This document shows, in pieces, positions 37,366 through 47,087 of a DNA stretch of 64,000 nt. Below the pieces are notes generated by a model, which had not been told where the DNA came from, made no database searches, and saw nothing but the letters and a program-made list of their open reading frames with translations. The DNA lies in NCBI RefSeq assembly GCF_027359675.1, contig NZ_CP114786.1:6422501-6486500 (forward strand), written 5' to 3'. Position 1 is the first letter of the stretch. Every line of letters starts with the position of its first letter. This DNA comes from Roseibium sp. Sym1 (lineage in GTDB: Bacteria > Pseudomonadota > Alphaproteobacteria > Rhizobiales > Stappiaceae). Made by a program: the position numbers and the translations under genes.

Positions 37366-38772
37366 CTAAAAGGTCTTGGTCAGCGACAGCAGCGCCGACG
37401 AGTTCGTATAGGTGCCAAGGTCATAGTTCGATTTCTGGCGGCGAAACTCGCCGGTGACGCCGAGTGCAAAATCCCGGCTGAGAGGAACCGACAGTCCGGT
37501 TCGGAACCAGCCTTCATGATCCTGCTGGGCGGTGGTGGCACTCACAAGGGGATCCGGTCCCTGATAAGACCGGAATATGTATCCTGCCTCGAGGTCCAGT
37601 GACCAGGGCAGCCGGAGCCTTTCGAACGGTGCCGCAAACCGGACCGTCGCCCCAAGACCGCCACCGGCCTCCCAGCTCTGTGTCCATTGCTGCTTGGCTT
37701 CCTCGAAATCCGCCAGGATCAGCGCGCGCATCGTTACGGCAGGAGACAGTTTGCGGGAGACGACGGCCGCCAGCCTCCAATAGGAGCCGTTGCGGTCGGA
37801 CACTGTCGAATATTCCGCCGTGTCGTTGTACCACCTGCGGCGCCATTCGACCTTCGCATCCACCAGCACGGCGGGCGTGACCTGGGACACGAAGCGTGCG
37901 CCCAGTCCCAAGGCACCGTTGTAATTGGCATGGTTCAGTCTGATCCCGGCCGCGATCGCGTAGAGCCCCAGCCTTGAATCGTCGAGATTGAAGCGTTCCA
38001 GGTTCAGGGACGGCCCGAATGTCAGTTCCGCCAGGGCGGTGTCCAGACGGACGATGTCTGCATAGCGCGCGCCGTAAAAAATGAAATCCGCCTCAAGCAG
38101 GTCCCCCTGGCGTCCGAGATCGTAGGAACCATGAGCCCGGCCGGCAAGAAAGGCATTTACGTCAGCCTGCCCTGTCGCCGTGTCGTCGAGCAGGAACGTG
38201 CCGCCGTTCAGATCGACCCTCCGGCTGCCCGGCGCGGCATTGGCATTGGTCTGGTACCGGACCCCGGTGACGACTGCGGCGCGAAAGTCGGCCGGGTTCT
38301 GCTGCTTGTCAATCGTGACGAGATAGGCCTGAACACGCGCTTCGACCTCCGGCGGAACGTCCGGCCCGCTCACGGCCTGCTGGAAATAGTAGCGGGCGGT
38401 TTCCGTGGAGCCCAGGCGGAAATAGAGAACCCCGAGTTCCAGCTGCACACGTGCAAGGCCCGGTGCGTAGATCAGCATGCGTTCCAGGGTGGACACCGCC
38501 GCCTCGTAGTCACCGAGCAGCGAGGACACCATGGCATATTCGAAGGCCGTGTCCAGATCGTCCGGCGCCGCCAGCATCGCGGCCAGCAAGGCGGACTGGC
38601 GTGCGGCGAGCACTTCCGGAGCCTGCGCAATTTCCGGCCGTGCATCAGGCCCGTCTTCCGCGGTTCGCCCCGGAATGGCGGTGGCAGCGACCAGAACAAA
38701 GGCCATCAGGAAAACCGCGCTCGCAACAAACGCAAGCCGTCCCAGGCCGGTTACCTTGTCTGTCCCGCTCAA
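37366..38772 (-). CDS. TPR plus outer-membrane beta-barrel protein (Slam-like)
   Basis: A 468-aa protein: N-terminal signal/anchor helix, TPR-like repeats (about 55-165; EYAMVSSLLGDYEAAVSTLE, LELGVLYFRLGSTETARYYF), then a long alternating beta region ending LLSLTKTF, a typical outer-membrane barrel C terminus with final Phe. This layout matches Slam/DUF560 proteins, which deliver surface lipoproteins or hemophores. The TTG at 38772 is chosen because CAGGAG lies 8 bp upstream; the frame continues to a GTG at 38814. It is the first gene of a two-gene operon with the FecR/TbpB-like protein. Confidence 0.75.
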   Translation of the reverse strand: MSGTDKVTGLGRLAFVASAVFLMAFVLVAATAIPGRTAEDGPDARPEIAQAPEVLAARQSALLAAMLAAPDDLDTAFEYAMVSSLLGDYEAAVSTLERMLIYAPGLARVQLELGVLYFRLGSTETARYYFQQAVSGPDVPPEVEARVQAYLVTIDKQQNPADFRAAVVTGVRYQTNANAAPGSRRVDLNGGTFLLDDTATGQADVNAFLAGRAHGSYDLGRQGDLLEADFIFYGARYADIVRLDTALAELTFGPSLNLERFNLDDSRLGLYAIAAGIRLNHANYNGALGLGARFVSQVTPAVLVDAKVEWRRRWYNDTAEYSTVSDRNGSYWRLAAVVSRKLSPAVTMRALILADFEEAKQQWTQSWEAGGGLGATVRFAAPFERLRLPWSLDLEAGYIFRSYQGPDPLVSATTAQQDHEGWFRTGLSVPLSRDFALGVTGEFRRQKSNYDLGTYTNSSALLSLTKTF

Positions 38773-38961
38773 AAAACTGATCTCCTGCCTGAAATAGCGG
38801 AGTACGCACACCACAGAAAATTGAAAGCCGGCAGGCTCCGGAGAAACCTGTCGAAACAGCGATGCATATTAAGATTCAATTAGGAAATGGGCAAGGCTTT
38901 GGTTCCGCGACGGAAATACATCGACACCAGGGGCCACCGCGCCGGTTTCACGCGCCTTGCG

Positions 38962-38992
38962 AAAAAAAGGCGCGCCGGAGTTCGGCGCGCCT
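38962..38992 (-). terminator. Terminator of the 5'-nucleotidase gene
   Basis: On the minus strand AAGGCGCGCCG and CGGCGCGCCTT form an 11-bp stem around a 5-nt loop and run into seven T (A at 38962-38968 on the plus strand). It lies just past the stop of the leftward nucleotidase gene. Confidence 0.85.
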
Positions 38993-39017
38993 TGTGTCCC
39001 ACAGGTGAGTCCCTGTC

Positions 39018-40613
39018 TTATTTCGCGGTAATGCGGTCGTCGGTATAAGGCGTGTAGCCGTTCTTTTGCGCCAGGTATTCCGACACGACATCCGCCAGGT
39101 CGGGACCGAAGTCGTAGGCGTTCATGCCCGCGGTTTCGAAGATGTCGTAGCCGTCCCCGCCACCGCGCATGTAGTTGTTGGAGACAACGCCGTAAGTCTT
39201 GTCGGGATCGAGCGGAACAAAGCCGTCGCCGTCCTTGACCATGACATCGGAAATACGTTCACCGGCTGGCTTCGACTTGTCGAAGCTGTATTTCAGCCCG
39301 GAGACCTGAGGGAAACGGCCCGCTCCATCTTCGACCTGGCTGACACCGTTTTCCAGCGCCGCCAGCACGTCCGACCCCTTCAGTTCGAAAGTCGACAGGG
39401 TGTTCTGGAACGGCAACACCGTCAGGACTTCGCCCTTGGTCACTTCACCGGCATCGATGGAGGCGCGCAGGCCACCACCGTTCTGGATGGCGATCTGGAC
39501 GCCCTGCCCCTTCACGCGCTCCAGCATGGCATCGGCAACGAGAACGCCCATTTCACAGATCCCGGCCCGGCAGACATCACGCTCGCCACCGATCGGCGCT
39601 TCGGTCTGGGCAACCACTTCCTGGCGGATTTCGTCAAGCGGTTCCGCCAACTCCTTGATACGGGAAACGAGTTCGGCATTTTCCGCAATCTGGCCGTCGA
39701 CGATGATCGGTTCACCAACAGCTTCGGTGATGACGCCGTTGTCGTCGAAGGTCACGTTCAGCTCACCCAGGAACTTGCCATAGGCATAGGCCTGAACAAC
39801 GGCGGTCGGGGTGCCGTCCGGACCGTCGATCATGGTCGGGTACGGACCCGCGGCCTTGTCTGACGTGTTGGAGAGATAGGTATTGGAATGGCCCCCGACG
39901 ATCACGTCGATGCCCGGTGCCTTGGCGGCGACTTCCTGGTCGACAGCGTAGCCGGAATGGCTGAGAACGATGATCTTTGTGACGCCTTCGGCGGCCAGTT
40001 TTTCCGCTTCGCGGGTCACCGCCTCAACCGGATCGGTAAAGGAAATATTCGCCCCCGGGCTGGCCAGCTCGTCGGTGTCTTCCGGTGTGAGACCGATCAG
40101 GCCGATCTTTTCGCCGCCGCGTTCGATCACGATGGAGGGTTTCAGGACATCGGCCAGCTGCGGTTCCTTGGAAACATCCGCATTGGACATCAACACCGGG
40201 AATTCGACCGCATCCATGAAACCGCGCAGCACTTCCGGGCCATCGTCGAATTCGTGGTTGCCGACGGTCATCCCGTCATAGCCCAGCTTGTTCATGAACT
40301 CGGCCGCGGCCTTGCCCTTGTAATAGGTGTAGAACAGCGTGCCCTGGAACTGGTCACCGCCGTCGACAAGGATCGAGTTGTTGCTGGCCGCGCGACGGTC
40401 CTTGATCACCGTATCAAGGCGTGCCGTGCCACCGAAGCACTTGCCTTCCGCGTTGTCTTCCGCACCGCAGGTGGAATCATACTTGTTGATCGGCTCGATG
40501 CGGCTGTGAAAGTCGTTCGTGTGCAGGATTGTCAGCGAATAATCGGCATAGGCCGCCGTGGACAGCGCCGTGGTTACGGACAGCACTGCGGCGCTCAGAA
40601 ATAGTTTTTTCAT
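39018..40613 (-). CDS. Periplasmic 5'-nucleotidase / UshA-like phosphoesterase
   Basis: A 531-aa secreted phosphoesterase with a signal peptide (AYA|DYS near residue 23). The N-terminal metallophosphoesterase domain has the metal motifs TILHTNDFHSRIEP, MTVGNHEFDDG and IVGGHSNTYL; the C-terminal 5'-nucleotidase domain contains NGGGLRASIDAGEV, FQNTLSTFELKG and the late NNYMRGGGDGYDIF. It would release phosphate from nucleotides or UDP-sugars in the periplasm. The start is the ATG after GGGCGAGGG. A Pho box upstream suggests induction on phosphate starvation. Confidence 0.93.
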   Translation of the reverse strand: MKKLFLSAAVLSVTTALSTAAYADYSLTILHTNDFHSRIEPINKYDSTCGAEDNAEGKCFGGTARLDTVIKDRRAASNNSILVDGGDQFQGTLFYTYYKGKAAAEFMNKLGYDGMTVGNHEFDDGPEVLRGFMDAVEFPVLMSNADVSKEPQLADVLKPSIVIERGGEKIGLIGLTPEDTDELASPGANISFTDPVEAVTREAEKLAAEGVTKIIVLSHSGYAVDQEVAAKAPGIDVIVGGHSNTYLSNTSDKAAGPYPTMIDGPDGTPTAVVQAYAYGKFLGELNVTFDDNGVITEAVGEPIIVDGQIAENAELVSRIKELAEPLDEIRQEVVAQTEAPIGGERDVCRAGICEMGVLVADAMLERVKGQGVQIAIQNGGGLRASIDAGEVTKGEVLTVLPFQNTLSTFELKGSDVLAALENGVSQVEDGAGRFPQVSGLKYSFDKSKPAGERISDVMVKDGDGFVPLDPDKTYGVVSNNYMRGGGDGYDIFETAGMNAYDFGPDLADVVSEYLAQKNGYTPYTDDRITAK

Positions 40614-40779
40614 CGGACCCTCGCCCTTGGACAGGTTGGTGATGCCGTGTCCGGGATTGTCTCCCGTCAGCGGCTCCCGGTGTTGTTTTCGACCCGCAGC
40701 AACCATCCCGGCGGCATGTCGTCTTGACAGGACACAACCGGGACCGGTGGCGCCGGGCTCGCCGGTATAAAAGGATCTT

Positions 40780-40797
40780 GGTGCAGTTTCATGACAG
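40780..40797 (-). promoter_or_regulatory. Pho box (PhoB site)
   Basis: On the minus strand CTGTCATGAAACTGCACC matches the PhoB consensus CTGTCATAWAWCTGTCAY closely: the first half-site is perfect, followed by an A-rich spacer and CTG(C)AC. It lies about 170 bp upstream of the nucleotidase start. The rest of 40614-41034 shows no gene. Confidence 0.65.
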
Positions 40798-41034
40798 CCG
40801 CAAGAGCCGGATGCCGTGAAACTGAAAAAAATTTTGCTGGATAAATATTTTTGCAGACCTGCCCGTTAATCGCACAAATTCGCCAAACCAGCCGGTGCGC
40901 ACAGAGCTGAACATGACACCTCAGGTTGAAACGGCATGCAAAATGACCGCATTCCCTGCAACGGCGGCGTGACCGGCTCAGGCGATTATCCGTCTAAATT
41001 TTGGGCAGGTCAGAAAGCAGGACGAGGAACAGGC

Positions 41035-41229
41035 TCACTCGTCGGGAAAATTGCTCTCGTCAATGTCGTCGGTCTCCACGACCGGAATGGTGTAACCCTC
41101 GGAAAACCAGCGGTTCAGGTCGACCTTGGCGCAGCGATCCGAGCAGAAGGGATAGTCGGCCGGGGTCGACAGTTTCGAACAGATCGGACAGGGACGCATG
41201 CGCCGTTCCGGTTTCTGACTGTCAGCCAT
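41035..41229 (-). CDS. yacG: DNA gyrase inhibitor YacG (zinc ribbon)
   Basis: A 64-aa protein with the YacG four-cysteine zinc site CPICSKLSTPADYPFCSDRC (Cys 14, 17, 29, 33), followed by VDLNRWFSEGYTIP, the family signature. The ATG at 41229 gives the family's usual length. YacG binds gyrase B and blocks its DNA binding. It lies downstream of maf in the conserved alphaproteobacterial infA-maf-yacG order. Confidence 0.93.
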   Translation of the reverse strand: MADSQKPERRMRPCPICSKLSTPADYPFCSDRCAKVDLNRWFSEGYTIPVVETDDIDESNFPDE

Positions 41230-41266
41230 GACTGTCTCCATTTGGTGGTGTGGAGGTGCACCGCCG

Positions 41267-41893
41267 TCAGGCGGCGGCCGTTGCCCAGCCCTGGTGAACC
41301 GGATATCCGGCCGTGCCGAGCAGATTTGCGGTTTCCACCAGCGGCAGGCCGACAACGGCGGGATACGACCCGACCAGTTTGACGACAAAGCTTCCCGCCA
41401 GTCCCTGGATGGCATAGCCGCCGGCCTTGCCACGCCATTCGCCGGACGCAATGTAGTCGTCCATGTCCTTGCGCGACAACCGCTTGAAGCGGACCCGGGT
41501 CTCGACCAGCTTCGACCGGACCTTGCCGTTGGCTTCGGCCACGGCCACACCGGTGAAGACACGGTGGCCACGGCCGGACAGCAACGACAGGCACATGAGG
41601 GCCTGCTCGGTCAGTTCGGCCTTCGGCAGGGCCCTGCGTCCGACGGCGACGACGGTGTCCGCGGCCAGGATGACGCTGTCTCTCAAAGGCTCCGAGGCGT
41701 CCGCCGTCTGGCGCACCGCCTCGGCCTTGGCTCGTGCAAGACGAAGCGCAAGACTGCGTGGCGTTTCGTGCTTCTTGGGAGTTTCGTCGATATCCGCGGG
41801 CAGGAGGTGGTCCGGTTCCAGACCGATCTGCTGCAGCAGCGCCAAGCGTCGCGGCGAGGCGGAAGCCAGAATCAACTGAGGAGTGCTGGTCAT
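41267..41893 (-). CDS. maf: Maf-family nucleoside triphosphate pyrophosphatase
   Basis: A 208-aa Maf protein: [18 protein letters not shown] at the N terminus, [16 protein letters not shown], and [31 protein letters not shown] in the C half, all family hallmarks. It hydrolyses non-canonical or modified nucleoside triphosphates. The start is the ATG at 41893 (MTSTPQ). It lies 40 bp downstream of infA. Confidence 0.95.
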   Translation of the reverse strand: MTSTPQLILASASPRRLALLQQIGLEPDHLLPADIDETPKKHETPRSLALRLARAKAEAVRQTADASEPLRDSVILAADTVVAVGRRALPKAELTEQALMCLSLLSGRGHRVFTGVAVAEANGKVRSKLVETRVRFKRLSRKDMDDYIASGEWRGKAGGYAIQGLAGSFVVKLVGSYPAVVGLPLVETANLLGTAGYPVHQGWATAAA

Positions 41894-41933
41894 GTTAGCG
41901 CGCGCCTTGCAACCGGTATCACCCAGCAACCGC

Positions 41934-42152
41934 CTACTTGAAGCGGTAGGTGATCCGACCCTTGGTCAGGTCGTACGGGGTCATTTCAACCAGAACCTTG
42001 TCGCCCGCAAGCACGCGGATCCGGTTCTTGCGCATGCGCCCGGCGGTGTGCGCGATGATTTCGTGGTCATTTTCAAGTTTTACGCGGAACGTCGCATTCG
42101 GCAACAGTTCTGTTACGACGCCCGGAAACTCCAGAGCTTCTTCTTTGGCCAT
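41934..42152 (-). CDS. infA: Translation initiation factor IF-1
   Basis: A 72-aa S1/OB-fold protein, exact IF-1 length, with [40 protein letters not shown] and the C-terminal [14 protein letters not shown]. It binds the 30S A site during initiation. The genes maf and yacG follow downstream. Confidence 0.98.
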   Translation of the reverse strand: MAKEEALEFPGVVTELLPNATFRVKLENDHEIIAHTAGRMRKNRIRVLAGDKVLVEMTPYDLTKGRITYRFK

Positions 42153-42300
42153 TTGATATCCTGAATATAGCGGGCCCTGCCCGCGGGTGCCGCGGAACCT
42201 AGCGGATCAGCGGGAAAAAGTGAACCTTTCTTTCCACCGCTGTGCAAAGAAACTGCAAGTCCGACATGCGCATCACCTTAACACTTGCCCGACCAGCAGC

Positions 42301-42906
42301 TCAGCTCCGTGTTTTCTCGGGTCCGGCACCCATTTGCCGCCACTCGTCTTCCAGAAGTGCATAATAAAACTCTTCGTCCCAGCCGCCCTTGAAGAGCGCA
42401 TGTTCCCTGAAATGCGCTTCGCGGCGCATGCCGAGCCGTTCCATGACCCGCCACGAGCCGATATTCCGGGCGTCGCAGCAGGCAAAGACTCGGTGCAGGC
42501 CAAGATCCTCGAAAGCGAGCCTCAACAACGCCCGGCAGGCCTCGGTCGCAAAGCCGCGTCCCTGATGGTCCGGATTGAGGGTAAAGCCGATCGTGCCCTG
42601 CCGCGCCTCGACCGATGTCACCCGCAGCGAGACATCGCCGACAAACGCGCCGTCCCCCCGGGTTTCGACTGCAAAGGCAAGCGTGCCTTCACCTTCCAGC
42701 CGATGCATTTGTGTCCACTCCGTCAGTTTCCCCCGGATCTCCTCAAGGCTGCGCGGCTCCCAGTACTGGTAGCGCGCAATCTCCGGCAGCGACTGGTAGG
42801 CATGGATGGCCTCCGCGTCGTGCAGCGTCATCGGACGCAGCACCAGCCGCTCGGTTTCGACCGGGGACGTGACTTCGTATGTCATTGCTTCGCTGCCCCA
42901 GATCAC
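42301..42906 (-). CDS. GNAT-family N-acetyltransferase (RimJ/RimL type)
   Basis: A 201-aa acetyltransferase. N-terminal ETERLVLRPMTLHDAEAI and acetyl-CoA loop NPDHQGRGFATEACRALL, then CCDARNIGSWRVMERLGMRR, are typical of the RimJ/RimL group. A GTG at 42906 overlaps the upstream stop as GTGA; an ATG at 42885 (MTYEVTS) is equally possible. It is not part of the usual core block; the substrate is unknown. Confidence 0.88.
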   Translation of the reverse strand: MIWGSEAMTYEVTSPVETERLVLRPMTLHDAEAIHAYQSLPEIARYQYWEPRSLEEIRGKLTEWTQMHRLEGEGTLAFAVETRGDGAFVGDVSLRVTSVEARQGTIGFTLNPDHQGRGFATEACRALLRLAFEDLGLHRVFACCDARNIGSWRVMERLGMRREAHFREHALFKGGWDEEFYYALLEDEWRQMGAGPEKTRS

Positions 42907-43355
42907 CCGCTTGGAGGCGGCGTCCAGTCGAGGCGCTTCTTGATGCGCATCATCAACTGGTCGCGCACGGCGCGGTATTCGTTCAGAATCTGCTCCCGGC
43001 TGCCGGTGGCCACCGTCGGGTCGAGGGTCGGCCAGTATTCCACGTCGACAGCATCGGTGCGGGTCATGTCGAGGGCCTTGTGGTGGGCCTCCGGCGCCAG
43101 GGTCACCACGAGGTCGAAGCCCGATTCATCGAGGTCCTCGAAGGTCTTGGGCTGATGCCTGCTCATGTCGATGCCGATCTCGGCCATGACCGCATCGACG
43201 AACGGATCGATCTTGCCCGCCCGGACACCAGCCGAACGCACGTAAATCTGTCCCGGGAACAGTTTCGAGGTCAGGCCCTCGGCCATCGGCGAGCGCACGG
43301 AATTCATCCCGCACGCAAACAACACCGCAGTCGGACGCAGGCCCGGCCCGGTCAC
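42903..43355 (-). CDS. Low-molecular-weight phosphatase / ArsC-like protein
   Basis: A 150-aa protein of the LMW protein tyrosine phosphatase/arsenate reductase fold. The P-loop is CGMNSVR (Cys15-Arg21, CX5R) and an Asp-Pro appears late (WPTLDPTV). Genes of this kind conventionally follow the UPF0262 gene in alphaproteobacteria. The GTG start at 43355 lies 5 bp after the UPF0262 stop. Whether it acts on phosphotyrosine or arsenate is not decidable here. Confidence 0.88.
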   Translation of the reverse strand: MTGPGLRPTAVLFACGMNSVRSPMAEGLTSKLFPGQIYVRSAGVRAGKIDPFVDAVMAEIGIDMSRHQPKTFEDLDESGFDLVVTLAPEAHHKALDMTRTDAVDVEYWPTLDPTVATGSREQILNEYRAVRDQLMMRIKKRLDWTPPPSG

Positions 43356-43360
43356 CTCCG

Positions 43361-43864
43361 TCAGCCCTTCCAGTGCAGGGCGTAAACGAGCGTGAACAGC
43401 CGACGCGCGGTCTGCATGTCCACCTCGATCTTCCCGGCGAGCCGTTCCATGAGGATCGCCGAGCCTTCGTTGTGAACACCGCGCCGGCCCATGTCGATGG
43501 CCTCGATCTGGCTGGGCGTTGCGTGGCGGATGGCCTCGTAATAGCTCTCGCAGATGAGGTCGTAGTCCTTGACGATCTTGCGCAGGGGAGACAGCGACAG
43601 AACATGGGTGACCACTTCCCTGTCGTCCTCGGTCCGGATCTGGAAGACCAGTTTCTTTTCAACGACCGACAGCCTGAGCACGTAGTTGATCGCGGGCTGG
43701 CCGACCGGCTGGAAGGCGTTTTCCTCGATCAGGTCGTAGATCGCGACCGCGCGGTCATGTTCGACCTCCGGGGTCGAACGGGAAATGGAGGCTTCGTCCA
43801 AGACCACATCGACCAGTCGGCCACCGGCCTTCTGCGGATCGGATCCCGGTTGCGGTTCGCTCAT
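43361..43864 (-). CDS. UPF0262 family protein
   Basis: A 167-aa conserved alphaproteobacterial protein of unknown function. It is recognised by [40 protein letters not shown] and [16 protein letters not shown]. The ATG at 43864 has GAGAGG 10 bp upstream. It lies between hisD and the LMW phosphatase gene as in many relatives. Confidence 0.92.
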   Translation of the reverse strand: MSEPQPGSDPQKAGGRLVDVVLDEASISRSTPEVEHDRAVAIYDLIEENAFQPVGQPAINYVLRLSVVEKKLVFQIRTEDDREVVTHVLSLSPLRKIVKDYDLICESYYEAIRHATPSQIEAIDMGRRGVHNEGSAILMERLAGKIEVDMQTARRLFTLVYALHWKG

Positions 43865-43890
43865 GCTCAAGAAGCCTCTCTTGTCGCGGC

Positions 43891-45186
43891 CTACATATTC
43901 AACCTGATGGAAACAGAGCGCGCGTGCGCCGACAACCCCTCCGATTCACCAAGCGCGATCGCGGCCGGGCCGAGCTGGCGCAGATTGTCCGGATTGCATT
44001 TGAGAACCGACGTGCGCTTGACGAATTCCAGCACCGAAAGCCCTGAGGAAAACCGGGCAGACCGCGCTGTCGGCAGAACATGGTTGGAACCGCCGACATA
44101 GTCCCCGATCGCCTCCGGGGTGTAATGTCCCAGGAAGACCGCACCGGCGTTGCGCACCTTTTTCAAGAGGGCTTCCGGATCGGTCACCGCAAGCTCCAGG
44201 TGCTCGGGTGCGATCCGGTTGGCCAGCGGCATGGCGCCGTCCAGATCGTCCACCAGGATGATCGCACCGAAATCTTCCCAACTGGCACGCGCGACATCTT
44301 CACGCGGCAGGGTCTTGAGCTGCGCCTCGACAGCTTTTTCCACCTGGTCGGCCAGGTCGGGACTGTCGGTGACCAGGATCGACTGGGCCGCCGTGTCATG
44401 CTCGGCCTGTGCCAGCAGGTCGGCCGCCACCCAGTCGGGATTGTTGCCCTCGTCGGCCAGGATCAGCACTTCGGACGGGCCCGCGATCATGTCGATACCG
44501 ACCGTGCCGAACACCCGGCGCTTGGCAGCCGCCACAAAGGCATTGCCGGGGCCGACGATCTTGGCAACCGGCGCGATCGTCTCCGTACCGTAGGCGAGCG
44601 CGGCGACAGCCTGGGCACCGCCGATGCGGTAGATCTCGGAGACGCCCGCAACCCTTGCGGCCGCCAGCACCAGAGGATTGAGCACGCCGTCCGGGCTCGG
44701 CACCACCATGACGATGCGTTCCACGCCCGCGACCCGCGCCGGCACCACATTCATCAGGACGGAACTCGGATAGCTCGCCAGCCCCCCCGGCACATAAACG
44801 CCAACAGCCTCGACCGCCGTCCAGAGCGAGCCGAGTTCGACACCGATGGCGTCGGTGTAGCGGTCGTCCCTCGGCATCTGGCGGGCGTGGTGGGCCTTGA
44901 TGCGGTCATGGGCGAGCTGCAGCGCGTCCAGGGTCTCCTGAGGGATCTCCGCAAGCGCGGCCTCGATCTCGGCCTCGGAGACCTTCAGGTCGTCCATGGA
45001 CGCGGCGTCGAGCCGGTCGAATTTTTTCGTGTAGTCCAGGACTGCGCCATCGCCTTCGGCGCGCACCCGGTCAAGGATGTCGCGCACGATCTGGTCGACA
45101 TCCTCGGAGACTTCCCGCTTTCCGGCGAGAAGTGCCGTGAACTGCTCCTCGAAACGGGCGTCACTGCTGTTCAGGCGTAGAACCAC
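43891..45186 (-). CDS. hisD: Histidinol dehydrogenase
   Basis: A 431-aa zinc enzyme of the last two steps of histidine synthesis. Hallmarks: [67 protein letters not shown] (zinc/catalytic Gln and His) and the later IAPEHLEL and [20 protein letters not shown]. The start is a GTG at 45186 with AAGGA upstream. It is next to the DUF2948 gene as usual in alphaproteobacteria. Confidence 0.97.
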   Translation of the reverse strand: MVLRLNSSDARFEEQFTALLAGKREVSEDVDQIVRDILDRVRAEGDGAVLDYTKKFDRLDAASMDDLKVSEAEIEAALAEIPQETLDALQLAHDRIKAHHARQMPRDDRYTDAIGVELGSLWTAVEAVGVYVPGGLASYPSSVLMNVVPARVAGVERIVMVVPSPDGVLNPLVLAAARVAGVSEIYRIGGAQAVAALAYGTETIAPVAKIVGPGNAFVAAAKRRVFGTVGIDMIAGPSEVLILADEGNNPDWVAADLLAQAEHDTAAQSILVTDSPDLADQVEKAVEAQLKTLPREDVARASWEDFGAIILVDDLDGAMPLANRIAPEHLELAVTDPEALLKKVRNAGAVFLGHYTPEAIGDYVGGSNHVLPTARSARFSSGLSVLEFVKRTSVLKCNPDNLRQLGPAAIALGESEGLSAHARSVSIRLNM

Positions 45187-45237
45187 ACGTTCATTCCTTC
45201 TGTCCGGCGCGTCGCGCCGTAATCCTCAAGATCGGGC

Positions 45238-45675
45238 TCAGCCGAAATCGTGCCGCGGCAGGTTCGGGGTCGACCAGGCGGCACCCAGGTCCGACAGCTG
45301 TGCCTCGATGCAGTCCACGGCAAGTTCCAGGCTGGCGCCTCCGGCAAAGGCAAGCAGGATCTTGCCTGCCGGCTCATCGCCGGTCTCGAAGGTCACGGCA
45401 AGCAGCTCCAGCACGGCGCCCTTGGCGGTCTGGTCGATATTCTGCGCCTTCATGGCGGAGACCTGTGCGAAGGCCAGCGCGGAGCGGCGGCGCTCATGTT
45501 CCTTGGAGCGCTTGTCGGCCTCCTTGTCCCAGACGAAGCGATTCATCACGAACACTGCCTTCTTTTCCTTCGGCAGGTAGCGAATGTCGGCAACCGTCAG
45601 GACGGCGTCCTGCAAATGGGCGGAGAGGACCTGAAGGTCTTCCTCATCAAGGGCGGCAAGTTTCAGCTGATCCAT
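45238..45675 (-). CDS. DUF2948 family protein
   Basis: A 145-aa alphaproteobacterial protein of unknown function, nearly always found between murA and hisD. Its N terminus LKLAALDEEDLQVLSAHLQD and mid-part FVMNRFVWD are typical. No catalytic motif is seen. The usual murA neighbour is separated here by about 2.2 kb of other genes. Confidence 0.9.
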   Translation of the reverse strand: MDQLKLAALDEEDLQVLSAHLQDAVLTVADIRYLPKEKKAVFVMNRFVWDKEADKRSKEHERRRSALAFAQVSAMKAQNIDQTAKGAVLELLAVTFETGDEPAGKILLAFAGGASLELAVDCIEAQLSDLGAAWSTPNLPRHDFG

Positions 45676-45838
45676 GTCGGTCTTGTTCTGATCCGGTCAT
45701 TCATTCATCGGCAGGAGGCATATAGGCGATTTTTGACCTATTCCCAAGGCTGTTGACCTAATCGGGAAATCAGCGTTTGGCAATGTCGAATGCTGAAAAC
45801 CGGGCTGCCGGCCCTGTCCCGGCCCAGTCCCGGAATAT

Positions 45839-46051
45839 TCACGGCCCGTCATCCACCCGTTGGCGCAGGTCCGCCTTGACCTCGTCCAGGCTGGCGATGC
45901 GCCTGAACACGCGCCGCCCGAGCCACAGGCCGAAGATCACGAGAATCAGGCCAAGAGCCGGTCCATGGGGGGCCGGGACAAATACGACGGCGGCAAGGCC
46001 CGCAAAGGCAAAGCCGAGCTGAATCAGGAAACGGATCGTCTGGGCACCCAA
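45839..46051 (-). CDS. Small two-helix membrane protein
   Basis: A 70-aa protein with two hydrophobic segments (about 8-25 and 30-46) separated by a Pro/His turn and followed by a basic then acidic tail (GRRVFRRIASLDEVKADLRQ). Composition and codon use look genuine. It is not recognised and is probably an inner-membrane protein of unknown role. Confidence 0.6.
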   Translation of the reverse strand: MGAQTIRFLIQLGFAFAGLAAVVFVPAPHGPALGLILVIFGLWLGRRVFRRIASLDEVKADLRQRVDDGP

Positions 46052-46159
46052 GTCTTGCCCTTTCTCTTGGCGGTCTTGCTTTCCTGTCCAGCATTTCAGA
46101 AAGTGACCTCCAAGTCCTTAACCTGCAGCTGTTTTCGGCAGCTGTTTCCGGAGACGACC

Positions 46160-46638
46160 ATGCTGAAGACGTTGACCGGGGCCGCCTTGCTGATCGCCCT
46201 GCTGGTGCCGTTCCGGGTCGCGCGGCCCAGGACCTGCCAGCAAAAGTTCTTGGCGAGACCATCTATGTTCCCGCCTATTCGCGCATTTTTTCCCATCCGA
46301 ACCGCTCCGACCTGCTGGCCGCCACGCTGGCGATCCACAATGTCGACCCTGATACGCCGATCCGGCTGACGTCGGTCGAATATCACGGCGAGGACGGTAC
46401 GTTGTTGCGCAGTCTTCTGGACACCCCGCGGGATCTCGCGCCGTTGCAGTCGACCACCGTGCTCATCCCGATCAACGACACCAGCGGCGGCGTCGGCGCC
46501 AATTTCCTGGCTGAATGGTCCTCGGAGCAGCCTGCCCTCAGCCCGATCGCCGAGGCGATCATGACCAGCGGCAGCGGCGGTCCCGGCCCGTCCTTCACCT
46601 CGCGCGGGCGGGTGATCGAGCGGCGGGTGGCAGAGTAG
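46160..46638 (+). pseudogene. DUF3124 protein gene with a frameshift
   Basis: The ATG at 46160 opens a clean signal peptide (MLKTLTGAALLIALLVPFRV) in one frame. From about 46222 the DUF3124 body (AAQDLPAKVLGETIYVPAYS through STTVLIPINDTSGGVGANFL) continues in another frame to the stop at 46636-46638. Adding one base in the GC run at about 46215-46226 would restore a 159-aa protein with a proper AAAQ cleavage site. So either the gene has lost one base or the sequence has an error there. DUF3124 proteins are exported and of unknown function. Confidence 0.75.
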
Positions 46639-46685
46639 GTATTCTACTACGCGAGAATACAGAAATGCTTGGGAACGCAGAAAAA

Positions 46686-47069
46686 CTATCGATCCGAACG
46701 GACATAAGATTTCCCTATTTGAAGGATCATCCGCTTATCGCGCTTGGATTGGGCAACTTGATACTCAGACTGTATGAAATCAATAGTCTGTTCGATCCGT
46801 TTCGCAGCTTTAAACTCATCGCAATTTAGCTTTATCCTGCTGAGCTTCCGGAAGCGTTGCTTTTGTCCGTCCGGAATACGCGGCGCTATCTTTTGAAAAT
46901 CACCGTCGTGACTTACAAGCACGCACCGCTGGTCTTCAGCCACAAAGGAAACCAGAGGATCTGCCGATCCCTCAGGGATAAGTTCCCGAATGAATTCAGC
47001 CTCAAAATCAAGTTCTCGCAGCTTATTCAGTACGGAAACAGCAACATTTTCATCAAGTATGAAACGCAT
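46686..47069 (-). CDS. DUF5615 PIN-like toxin
   Basis: A 127-aa protein beginning MRFILDENVAVSVLNKLREL, with LVSHDGDF in the middle; these acidic residues are the family's PIN-like active-site positions. DUF5615 proteins are predicted RNase toxins paired with DUF433 antitoxins. Here it starts 18 bp downstream of such an antitoxin gene. The stretch 46640-47760 is AT-richer than its surroundings, suggesting transfer. Confidence 0.82.
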   Translation of the reverse strand: MRFILDENVAVSVLNKLRELDFEAEFIRELIPEGSADPLVSFVAEDQRCVLVSHDGDFQKIAPRIPDGQKQRFRKLSRIKLNCDEFKAAKRIEQTIDFIQSEYQVAQSKRDKRMILQIGKSYVRSDR

Positions 47070-47087
47070 GCGAGCATAAGATCGACT

